From Balneolaceae bacterium UBA2956 (GTDB taxonomy: Bacteria; Bacteroidota; Rhodothermia; Balneolales; Balneolaceae): DNA of 47,347 bases. The stretch lies in contig DEBM01000064.1 of assembly GCA_002348545.1 (NCBI GenBank), forward strand, positions 1-47,347, written 5' to 3'. The position numbers were made by a program, and so were the translations under genes. Below, piece by piece: positions 33,726 through 42,700 of this stretch. Numbering within the stretch: the stretch's first letter is position 1; every line of letters begins with the position of its first letter. A model generated the notes under the pieces. That model was given only the letters and a program-made list of their open reading frames with translations, searched no databases and had not been told where the DNA came from.

Positions 33726-34022
33726 ATGCGTTTTGACAAGCCACCATCATTATCAGAAGTATTAAAGCAGTTTTTGGATCGCTATCCACATCAGAAGAAA
33801 TTACGACAGGGAATGGTGCTTGCTAAGTGGGCAGAAGTTGTTGGGCCAAAAATAGCCGAAGAAGTCCACGATGTGTATTTTCAAGGCGGTATACTAACAT
33901 GTGTTGTTATGAATGCCGTGTGGCGACATGAAATTCATGCTAACAGGTTTCAAATTGCCAAGCGGTTGAATGATGCGGTGGATCATAATGTGGTACAAGA
34001 ACTTAAAGTAGTAGCTAAGTAA
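33726..34022 (+). CDS. DUF721 / DciA-like protein
   Basis: 98 residues, 11 bases after recF. The DUF721 pattern is present: PPSLSEVLKQFLDRYPHQKK, VLAKWAEVVGPKIAEEVHDV, GGILTCVVMNAVWRHEIHAN and FQIAKRLNDAVDHNV. The DUF721 family includes DciA, which in several bacteria loads the DnaB replicative helicase in place of DnaC/DnaI. Placement next to recF and near oriC agrees with a replication role. Function in this organism is inferred from the family, with no experimental support here. Confidence 0.88.
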   Translation: MRFDKPPSLSEVLKQFLDRYPHQKKLRQGMVLAKWAEVVGPKIAEEVHDVYFQGGILTCVVMNAVWRHEIHANRFQIAKRLNDAVDHNVVQELKVVAK

Positions 34023-34094
34023 GTTTTCGTTGCAACGAAGTCTACGGTTGGAAATAGGTATTGGCCAAAGTATATTTAGTCAAATTAGATAGCG

Positions 34095-35132
34095 ATGAAA
34101 CAACCGTATCAAAGAAATACCTTAAATACTATTTTTAGCCCCTTTTTAAAGGCAGTACGGGCTATTGATACGGCTTTGATTGGATTGCGAAAGGAGAATG
34201 GAGTATCGTATACATCGCGTAAGGAAAAAATAACAGTATTTGTCGTTTCATATGTATTTGCCATGACCTTTTGGATGGTGGTTAACTTAAATGGATCGTA
34301 CAATATAGAATTGGAACTTCCTATAGAAGTTGGCTCTGTACCAAAAGGAATGGCTTTGGTAGATGCTATCCCTGAAACGATAGTAGCCGAAATAAGTGGG
34401 GAAGGTTGGAAGCTAATTAGCCTTAAAAATAATCCGCCTGCTGTTCCCGTAGATATCAGTCCTGGAGAGGTTGATGTGTTTTCTCAGCTTAGGCAACGCT
34501 TCGCCCCAGAGCAAGATGTGTCGGTTTTAAACGTACAACCTATTCGTCTACTTTTGAATCTCGAGCCCATGATAAGAAAAAAACTACCGCTGGTTTGGGA
34601 GCCTACCTTAAACTACGCCGAACGCTATGACAGAGTTGGGAAAGGTTATTTGGAGCCAGATAGTATTTGGGTGTCTGGAGCAGTGTCTAAATTGGAAAAT
34701 TTAGAAGCTTGGATTATTGATTATTCAATTCAACTAGATAATATCCGGGAAAATGTCATGCTGCAACTTCCTATCATCTCCTCTGACCCTGCTATTAGCT
34801 TCGATCAGAATCTAGTAAGTTATCATGAAATGGTGACTGAATATACTGAGGGTGAACTTACACTGGTGCTCAACCTCGAAAATGCTCCTAGAAATCAACG
34901 GTTTAACTTCTCCCCTTCTACCGTCACGGTTCAGTATCGCGTGCCTATCGAACAATACATCGAAGCCGAAAAAGTCAGACCATTTGAGGCATTTGTTGAT
35001 TATGAGAATATTCGAAATAATACCACTGGAATTGTAACCCCAGAAATACGTCTAGTTAATGAAAATCTAGCCATAGAAATAAAAAGTTTCCGTCCTAGCG
35101 TGGTTAGCTTTTTCAATTTAATCGATCAATAA
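34095..35132 (+). CDS. YbbR-like domain membrane protein
   Basis: 345 residues. An N-terminal cytoplasmic stretch precedes one membrane segment (about residues 47-63, ITVFVVSYVFAMTFWMVV). The rest is extracytoplasmic and contains repeated YbbR-like units: IELELPIEVGSVPKGMALVD, PETIVAEISGEGWKLISLKN, KLPLVWEPTLNYAERY with GYLEPDSIWVSGAVSKLENL, and a final unit with PSTVTVQYRVP. YbbR/CdaR proteins regulate diadenylate cyclase CdaA in Firmicutes; no cdaA is in the window, so that role is only a possibility. It lies 72 bases after the DUF721 gene and probably ends that transcript. Confidence 0.82.
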   Translation: MKQPYQRNTLNTIFSPFLKAVRAIDTALIGLRKENGVSYTSRKEKITVFVVSYVFAMTFWMVVNLNGSYNIELELPIEVGSVPKGMALVDAIPETIVAEISGEGWKLISLKNNPPAVPVDISPGEVDVFSQLRQRFAPEQDVSVLNVQPIRLLLNLEPMIRKKLPLVWEPTLNYAERYDRVGKGYLEPDSIWVSGAVSKLENLEAWIIDYSIQLDNIRENVMLQLPIISSDPAISFDQNLVSYHEMVTEYTEGELTLVLNLENAPRNQRFNFSPSTVTVQYRVPIEQYIEAEKVRPFEAFVDYENIRNNTTGIVTPEIRLVNENLAIEIKSFRPSVVSFFNLIDQ

Positions 35133-35183
35133 GCAAAATTATGTAAAGTTGATTATTGAATGAGATTGGTATAGAATAGTCGA

Positions 35184-36428
35184 CTAAACCAAGTTTGTAG
35201 CTTCAAAAGGTGCTAATATTTTCTCGATATCATGATGGCCTGGGAAAAATTTCAGTAGGCGCATCAGAACTTCATCCACTAGTGAGTCCGGGCACGATGC
35301 TCCTGAGGTTAGAGCAATCTTAAGTGGGGCCCGTGAGCGGTCTAGCCAGTTTTCTGTTTCAAGTATTTTCTTTTCCCATTGATTGAAGTGTCGTACTTGA
35401 CTTTCATCAATGATTTCATCAGCATCACGAATATGATAGGTTGGAAATACATGTTCCAGAATTTCAACCAAATGCATAGTGTTAGAAGAGTTATACCCGC
35501 CAACAACAAAAGCTAAATCGGCGTCGGTTTTCGAAAGTGCAATGGTAGCGGTTTGATTTTCGTTGGTTGCATAACATAAGGTGTCACTGGTCTTTGCAAA
35601 ATGCTGCTGAATATCTGACGAGCTAAACAATTGAAGGGTCGCCTTTTTTAAAATATCCATGACCTCTTGCGTTTCGGTCGCAAGCATAGTGGTCTGGTTT
35701 ATAACCCCAAAACGCTGTAGGTCCTTTTTGGGATCAAATCCAGGAGTACATTTATGGCCAAAATAGTGTTCAAAGTCTTTTTTTGGTCGTTCACCAAGCA
35801 TACATTCAGCTAGGATTTGAGCTTCTTTAGGATTTAGTACTACAACTACTTTTGAGTGGGTGGAGCTCTGTGAGAAAGTAGCCCGTGTTTCCTCGTGTTT
35901 ATGTTTTCCGTGAACCACCAAAGCATAATCTTTCTTTCCTAGTTGAGCGCCTCTTTTCCAAACTCTTTCTACGAATGGGCAGGTCGTATTGAAGGCATAG
36001 GGATCAATTCCTTTATCTTTTAATTGCTCTTCGATTTCTACGGTTGTACCAAATGCGGGTACAATAACGATATCTTCGGAGCTTAGAGAGTCTATTGGAA
36101 TGCACTCGCTTCCATCTGTATGTTGAAGAAATTTCATACCTTTTTTCAGTAGATCTTCATTGACCGTCGGATTATGAATCATTTCACTGAGGAGATAGAT
36201 ATCCTTATCTGGGTGCTCACGTAACGCTTTATAGGCAATATCAATTGCATTTTCTACTCCGTAACAAAAGCCAAAAAATCGTGGGATATAAAACTGTACC
36301 TTGCCAAAATCCAATAAAGTAGGTTTAAGATTCTTTTTTGTTGGGTCGATTATTTTCGTAGCCTCTTTCACTTGGCGAATAACCGAGGAATGATATTGAT
36401 CGGGGATGTCAAAGCTTTTACGAGCCAT
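35184..36428 (-). CDS. ispH: 4-hydroxy-3-methylbut-2-enyl diphosphate reductase
   Basis: 414 residues. The three [4Fe-4S] cysteines are visible: FFGFCYGVENAIDIAYKAL, FNTTCPFVERVWKRG and TSGASCPDSLVDEVLMRLL. Substrate segments include LLSEMIHNPTVNEDLLKKG, VIVPAFGTTVEIEEQLKDKG, HGKHKHEETRAT, INQTTMLATETQEVMDIL, and CYATNENQTATIAL. It makes IPP and DMAPP in the last step of the MEP isoprenoid pathway. It is about 100 residues longer than the E. coli type, fitting the longer cyanobacterial/plant-like subgroup. It is transcribed alone, toward the YbbR gene. Confidence 0.96.
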   Translation of the reverse strand: MARKSFDIPDQYHSSVIRQVKEATKIIDPTKKNLKPTLLDFGKVQFYIPRFFGFCYGVENAIDIAYKALREHPDKDIYLLSEMIHNPTVNEDLLKKGMKFLQHTDGSECIPIDSLSSEDIVIVPAFGTTVEIEEQLKDKGIDPYAFNTTCPFVERVWKRGAQLGKKDYALVVHGKHKHEETRATFSQSSTHSKVVVVLNPKEAQILAECMLGERPKKDFEHYFGHKCTPGFDPKKDLQRFGVINQTTMLATETQEVMDILKKATLQLFSSSDIQQHFAKTSDTLCYATNENQTATIALSKTDADLAFVVGGYNSSNTMHLVEILEHVFPTYHIRDADEIIDESQVRHFNQWEKKILETENWLDRSRAPLKIALTSGASCPDSLVDEVLMRLLKFFPGHHDIEKILAPFEATNLV

Positions 36429-36780
36429 TACATTAAGACTATTCCTATTGGATGATTATTGTAAATAAAAACCATTGAAAAGTATTGCAAATCTTCAGAG
36501 TGACTTTTATGATGTTTAGATAAATAAATCAACAAGTCATTTTAGACATTAAATAATCTTTGATTTAAATATTATGTTCTTATTGACAATGATTAGAATA
36601 TCGGGTTCATACAATTAGTATCTTATCAATATCAATATCACTATCAATACACTAGATAAAAATAAGAATTAGCTGATCAATCTATCATTTAATTTTTGCT
36701 TAAAAGATTCATCAAATAAATTTTATAATTCGATTTTTAAATATCAGTATCAAATCAATTTGATTTAAATTTTATTCAAT
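36429..36780. other. very AT-rich intergenic stretch
   Basis: This part of the 804-base gap between ispH and the S9 peptidase holds no ORF. It is very AT-rich with short 'ATCAATATCA' repeats around 36625-36650, and should contain the ispH promoter. I see no hairpin or RNA gene. Confidence 0.4.
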
Positions 36781-37145
36781 CATAATTTTTTTCCTTTATT
36801 TCTGTTGTGATTATTAATACCTGTGACACTGCATGCACAAGTTGTACAGGAAGCTATCGTACAATTTTACTATCTGGCGATATAGGGCTTTAAGATGCGT
36901 GTGGCTAAAATATCTTGCCTAAAGTTTCAAATTCATTTTAATTTACCTGTGGCAGGTCATGTCGAATTTGAGTTATATAACATGCTAGGAAGGGAAGTAC
37001 CAGAGTTAATTATATTAATGTATAACCAATAGCTGGGTTGTATTTTATACGTTTTGAAGTTGCCAACTTGGCAAGTGGAGTTTATTTGTACGAACTTCGT
37101 TTCAATGATGCTGTGCTTTCGAATAAAATGCTTTTATTGAAGTAG
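36781..37145 (+). pseudogene. collapsed T9SS cargo gene (signal-peptide and sorting-domain remnants)
   Basis: Two remnants sit in line. At 36781-36850 a broken signal peptide can be read (FFPLFLL, stop, LLIPVTLHAQ) without a start codon. At about 36922-37030 comes KFQIHFNLPVAGHVEFELYN with MLGREVPELI, then after a frameshift PIAGLYFIRFEVANLASGVY followed by LYELRFNDAVLSNKMLLLK and a stop at 37145. The second part is a T9SS type A sorting domain lacking the usual NPFNPST start. The body of the protein is gone. Deletion of the middle plus frameshifts fits a decayed gene; it could also be two separate remnants. Confidence 0.72.
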
Positions 37146-37153
37146 TTCAGATA

Positions 37154-37183
37154 AAAGGCCAACTTATATAAACGTTGGCCTTT
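37154..37183. terminator. strong bidirectional hairpin between pseudogene and S9 peptidase gene
   Basis: AAAGGCCAAC (37154-37163) pairs perfectly with GTTGGCCTTT (37174-37183), 10 bp with a 10-base loop. T-rich on the plus side (CCTTTATTT) and on the minus side (CCTTTTATC), so it may terminate both the pseudogene's former transcript and the S9 peptidase gene ending at 37233. Confidence 0.8.
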
Positions 37184-37232
37184 ATTTAAAATATTTAATC
37201 AACTTCTTGTTTCAGAACTTGGATCACAGTAT

Positions 37233-39590
37233 TTAGTCTGAATCTTCTGGAATATTGTAGTTTATTGTTGATCCATGATAATCACCTAACAAGTGTTCAG
37301 CGAAGTAATACCACATCATTCGCTCGAAATATGGTTGATAAGGTCCAAATCCATGTCGGCGTCCAGGTAAAATCATCATATCAAAACGTTTTCCTTCTTT
37401 GACAAGCGCATCAACTAATCGTATGGTATTAGCCGGATGTACATTATTGTCAATGTTTCCGTGGACTAGCAATAATTTCCCTTGTAGATTTTTGGCTAGA
37501 GCTGCATTAGTTTCTATTGGGCCTTCAAAGGTAGTTAGGGTTTTTTCTATTTCCACGCTATCTTCACCCATCTCTTTGATTACCTTTGTGGTTTCTGTTA
37601 CCCCGTTATGCGTTTCACTCCACCATCGATTATAAACATTATTATCATGATTTCCAGCAGATGATACCGCAACATTATAGAAATCGGGGTGAGTTAATAA
37701 GGCCGCAGTAGACATAAATCCACCACCAGAGTGTCCATAAATTCCAACTCTAGATCCATCTAAGAAGTCGTGCTGACTAATTAATTGTTCCAATCCGTAC
37801 CTATTATCAGCTAATGGGTAATCTCGTAGATCTCCATATCCATATGTATGGTAATAACGACTCCGTAAAGGACTACCGCCACGATTACCGAATGCAACGA
37901 CAATAAAACCAACTTGAGCTAAGGCTTGATGACGTGAAGCCCCAAAAGTGATAGGAAAAGGCTCAGTTTGGGGGCCTGGGTAAACATAAGAGATAATGGG
38001 GTATTTCTTATTGGGATCAAAATCAAATGGTTTCCACATGACACCATATAAGTCAGTTGCACCATCAGCAGCTTTAACAGTAAATATTTCAGGTACTTCC
38101 CAGCCCAATTTGGTAGCACGATCTATATTAACTTCCTGCAATTTTAGGATTATTTTACCAGAACCATCCCGTAGGACCGATCTTGTTGGTTCATGGACTG
38201 TAGATACATTATCAACAAAATAATTTCCTTTTTCAGAAGCAAAAATCTGGTGATTACCAGACTCAGTACTTAAATGTTGTAAGCGACTTCCATCAAAACG
38301 TATGCTGTATAAGTGTTGATAATACGGATGCTCTCCAGTTTCTTTACCAAAGGCAGTAAAATACATAGTCTGAGCCACCGTATCTATTTTTACAATATTA
38401 CCAGCTACAAAATTTCCCTTTGTTATTTCATTTTTTAGCTCTCCATCTGAATTGTAGCGGTAAAATTGTCCCCAACCAGTTCGTTCACTCCACCAAATGT
38501 ATTCCTTCCCTTCTCCAATAATTGAAACATCCATGAAACGCCAATTCCAGTAAGGTTTACTTTCTTCTCCAAAGATGATATCAGTTTCACCTGTTGAGGT
38601 ATTCGCTCGAACTAATTCAACCTTACTTGCGGAACGGTTCAGACGTGTGAAGAATAAATAATCAGAACTATTCTTTCGAAAGTCGCCTTTAATTAAATTA
38701 CCTGGATCGGCACTAAGATTTTGATCTTCCCACCGTTCTGTGTCAATGATAGTTCTAGTCTGTTGATTAATATCAAAAACCTCGAGGTATTGTATGCCGA
38801 TTTCCTCTTCACCTGGCATAGCATATTTGTAAGTTTCAAGTTCGGGTCGCTTTTTTAAATAATTGATTACCCAAAGTTCTTCAACTTCCCGGTAATCAGT
38901 ACGTTGAACATATAATTTTTTTTCATCATCAAACCAACGTACCCTAGCTCTCATTTTTTCAGTGGTATCGGTTGAACTTTGGTCAAATTGATAGGAAAAC
39001 CACCTTTTACCGTCTTGAGTAAGTTGTATCACTGTGCTATCTGTAGTGTCACCGCTCATCACATATAGGTTGTGATTCTTTGCGTAAGCAATCCAAGTAC
39101 TATCTGGTGAATAGGTCTGCCAAGGTTCTCTTTTTTCAGGCTTCAAGGAGTCACCTTTAAATAAGGTGTTATTATCCACATCATAGAAAAATTCAATACT
39201 ATCGACATGGAAACTGAAGCGTTCCTTATTGTTATCATAATCAAAGCCTTTGAGGTCTAAATCTGTCGCATTAAAAGGGCGTTTAAACGTTTCGGAAAGT
39301 TCTCCAGCTAATCGTTCACGATTAAATAATGGTCGCTGCCTGCGCTCATCAGTATGCACGTAATACCACTCTTTACCTTGAGCTGTTTCATAGGTATACC
39401 AAAAATCATCGGTATCTTCAATCCATCTTGGCCTAACGGTAGTAGTTCCGATCAGTTTATCCATTTTTTGGGTTGTGAAACGCTCTGCTAAATCAAAATT
39501 AGCCGAAATTATTTTTTGATCAGATATATTTTGAGCGTTTGAATTCAATGAAAAAATTAAAAATAAAGTGAAAAAGTAGTACTTAAGCAT
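37233..39590 (-). CDS. S9-family (dipeptidyl peptidase IV-like) serine peptidase
   Basis: 785 residues with a signal peptide (MLKYYFFTLFLIFSLNSNAQ). The N-terminal ~500 residues are beta-propeller-like (repeated motifs such as DSTWIAYAKNHNLYVMS, KWFSYQFDQ, WSERTGWGQFYRYNSDG). The C-terminal alpha/beta-hydrolase domain carries the triad: Ser in VGIYGHSGGGFMST (about residue 618), Asp in LLVHGNIDNNVHPANT (about 713) and His in LPGRRHGFG (about 745). It removes dipeptides from N-termini of peptides, probably in the periplasm. The serine motif is GHSGGG rather than the GWSYGG of classic DPP-IV. It is transcribed alone. Confidence 0.92.
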   Translation of the reverse strand: MLKYYFFTLFLIFSLNSNAQNISDQKIISANFDLAERFTTQKMDKLIGTTTVRPRWIEDTDDFWYTYETAQGKEWYYVHTDERRQRPLFNRERLAGELSETFKRPFNATDLDLKGFDYDNNKERFSFHVDSIEFFYDVDNNTLFKGDSLKPEKREPWQTYSPDSTWIAYAKNHNLYVMSGDTTDSTVIQLTQDGKRWFSYQFDQSSTDTTEKMRARVRWFDDEKKLYVQRTDYREVEELWVINYLKKRPELETYKYAMPGEEEIGIQYLEVFDINQQTRTIIDTERWEDQNLSADPGNLIKGDFRKNSSDYLFFTRLNRSASKVELVRANTSTGETDIIFGEESKPYWNWRFMDVSIIGEGKEYIWWSERTGWGQFYRYNSDGELKNEITKGNFVAGNIVKIDTVAQTMYFTAFGKETGEHPYYQHLYSIRFDGSRLQHLSTESGNHQIFASEKGNYFVDNVSTVHEPTRSVLRDGSGKIILKLQEVNIDRATKLGWEVPEIFTVKAADGATDLYGVMWKPFDFDPNKKYPIISYVYPGPQTEPFPITFGASRHQALAQVGFIVVAFGNRGGSPLRSRYYHTYGYGDLRDYPLADNRYGLEQLISQHDFLDGSRVGIYGHSGGGFMSTAALLTHPDFYNVAVSSAGNHDNNVYNRWWSETHNGVTETTKVIKEMGEDSVEIEKTLTTFEGPIETNAALAKNLQGKLLLVHGNIDNNVHPANTIRLVDALVKEGKRFDMMILPGRRHGFGPYQPYFERMMWYYFAEHLLGDYHGSTINYNIPEDSD

Positions 39591-39709
39591 ATTATTTATG
39601 TTTTTGTGAATAATTAGTTGCCAGATGAATATTTGAGTAACAATATTTTACAATCTTATTTTTTTTTGTTTAATTGATGTTCTATCACATTAAAATACAA
39701 TTCACAGCT

Positions 39710-42700
39710 ATGAAAAATATATACCAAATAAGTTTCTTTTTTTCTTTTTTAGTATGCGCATTACTATTTACTTCTTCAAATATAAATGCACAAGTATCGC
39801 AGAACATTGTAGAATACAAAGGCAGTAAAGTCGTTGCAAATAGTGTTATTGTAAAAGTAGATGAAACTAAATTTAAATTAAATGGTCTACAGGTCTCTAA
39901 TCAAGCTAGACTTGAAAGTATCAAAAGTGGTTATGGTGTGGAAGACACCAAAAAAATTCTTTTTGACGGTGCAGAAGAATGGAAAGTTAAAGTCAAAGAT
40001 TATGAGAATGTACTAAAGCAACTTAACAGTGTGCCTGGTGTTTCAGCATTCCCAAACTATTATTTTAGCAGAGGTGAGTATGAGATTACAGAGGCTAAGC
40101 AGATTAATTCAAATATGGATGGATCTGAAGTGTCTGTTGATAGAATTATAAAAGGTAATTTTACAGGCTCAACTATTTCATTAGAGTCGCCAAAACTGAC
40201 TGAGCACACCGACGGTAAATTACCATTAGTTTATAGTGAAGACTTTAGTAATGCTACTGGTTATGCGCAACAAGCTGTACACTACAGAACTGGAGAGAAT
40301 GAAAATGTGGTTTTAAATGGTGGTTTTGACCGCTTATTTCAGAATGATGATTGGCGAATGTGGGACACTTATATGGAAGATAATTTTGGCAGTATAAGTA
40401 TGGAAGACACTCTTAAGATTAGTGTTGATCAAACAGGAAATCACTGGGACATTCAGGTAGCTCAGATACTATCTCCTATGCAGATAGATGGGTTGACAAT
40501 GGGAGGTACCTGGGAGTTAAGTTTTAAAGCAATGAGCCCAGATGGAAATAAAACTTTCCATGTGTTCTTAGGTGAAAATGGCGGTAGTTGGGATCGTTAT
40601 TGGTCTGTTGAAGGTGACGGACTTGTAACTGTTGACGGAGAATGGAAAACTTATACACTAACCACAGAAGTGGACAGGTCTTGGGAGAATATGAAATTGG
40701 GTTTTGAAGTGGCCAAAGATGCTAGTGATTTACATATTGATGATGTCGTTTTAAGACATGTGCCAAAAGAAGTAGAAGTAGAAAATATAGTACATAATGG
40801 AAATTTTTCGTTCAGTGATTCATTATGGAATGTTGAAGGAGACAGAGGTACTGTTACCTTTGACGATTCACTTAAATTCGTTGTTGAATCTGCCGGTAAT
40901 CCATGGGAGTTACAAGCATATCAATCGCTTTCAGCAGACCAGATTGCTGCCCTCGCAGAAGGTGGCGATTGGGAATTGACTTTCGATGCGATGAGTCCTA
41001 ATGGATCCAAAAATTTCCATGTTTTCTTAGGTCAGGTAGGTGGTAATTGGGATCGTTACTGGCCCTCTAATGGACCTGGGGGTAACGGACCAGGAGACGT
41101 GGTTGTTGATGGAGAAATGAAAACATACAAACTTACTACTAACATCAATTATGTTTGGGAGAACATGAAATTAGGTTTTGAAGTAGCTGGTGATGATGCT
41201 GACCTCATAATTGATAATGTTTCTCTTAATAGAGCTGTCGCTCCCGGACCTAGAGGGGTAGCTATAGCCACGGGAGAAGGGACTGCTGGTAGCAATTCTG
41301 ATGCTGGTAGTTTTGGATGGGATGTTGCAAATGAGAATTTGAGTTATGGTCTAAACTTAGAAGGAGATGTTGAATTTTATGGTGCATATAGGTCGCCAAT
41401 GCTTGATTTATCTGGTTTAGATTCAACTAAATTGTATCGGATGAAGCTTGATTATGAAAATCTAATGCGTTACGGTTATAAAGAACTTGTTATTTTCTCT
41501 AAGAATAATGGATATACAGCTTTTGATATGTCTCCTTATGACGAATATATCTGGCTTTTCATACCTGCAAGCTTCATTGGTGATAGTGTTTTCTATCAGA
41601 TCGGCACGAGTGGATTTGCACCGGCAGGTACTAATGGTAGCATAGCGAATTTTGATAACATAGTAATTGAAGAATATCCAGTAAATGATCCACGTATTAA
41701 TCAACAATACTCATTCTATAATGATGGTACTTGGGAAGGAGGTGGAACTCCGGGAGCAGATATCTCTGTATTTGATGCATGGGAATTGGCAACAGGATCA
41801 GATTCAGCAATTGTTGTTGTTTTTGATGACGGGGTAGATTTTAGCCACCCTGATTTAGCACATAATGCTTGGGTCAATTCAGGAGAAGATTTAAATGGTG
41901 ACGGATTAATTTCAGCAGATGAAGTTAATGGAGTGGATGATGATCAAAACGGTTTTGTTGATGATTTCCATGGCTGGGCTCCTGTTTACCAAGATAACAG
42001 ATTCATTAATGATGGAAGTTTTCATGGTACTCATGTTGCAGGTACGATAGGTGCAGTGGGTAATAATGGGATAGGAGTTTCTGGTGTTGCGCAAAAAGTA
42101 AAGATCATTAACGTTATGATGTTTGATGAATTTGGTGGTAGTTCAAGTGCAGCTATTTTAGAAGGATTTCAATATATCTCAACTTTACTTGATCAAGGTG
42201 TTGAGATCATAGCGATTAATCATAGCTGGGGTGGTGGATCAGCAATAGTAGATGAAGCAAGTAATGCTTTTGTCATGGAAATGACTGCTTTTGCAAAAGA
42301 CCACGGAAGCCATGGAGCAGTATGGAGTGTTTCAGCTGGCAACTCTAGTTTGAATAGAGATAACCAGATGTATTACTCTTATCCAAATAATATCAACTCG
42401 GCCAACATAATAACAGTCGCTAGTAGTACAGCAGATGAAACACCGTCTTCTTTTACTGATTTTGGTAACTATACTGTAGACATATTTGCACCTGGCTCTA
42501 ATATCATGTCAACTTATCCCAATAATGAGTATGTATATATGAGCGGTACTTCGATGGCTTCGCCACATGTTACAGGCGCAATTGCACTAGCAAAAGCGTA
42601 TTTCCCTGACGAATCAGGTGTTGAGCTTATGACAAGAGTTCTGGCTAATGGTGATGCTTTCAATCAATATATGATGGTTGGGGAGGGTGAAAGATTAAAT

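Noticed and set aside
36600..36660. ATCAATATCA-type repeats as a CRISPR-like or iteron array
   Set aside because: Units are 6-12 bases, imperfect and without spacers or a nearby Rep or Cas gene; simple AT-rich sequence explains them.
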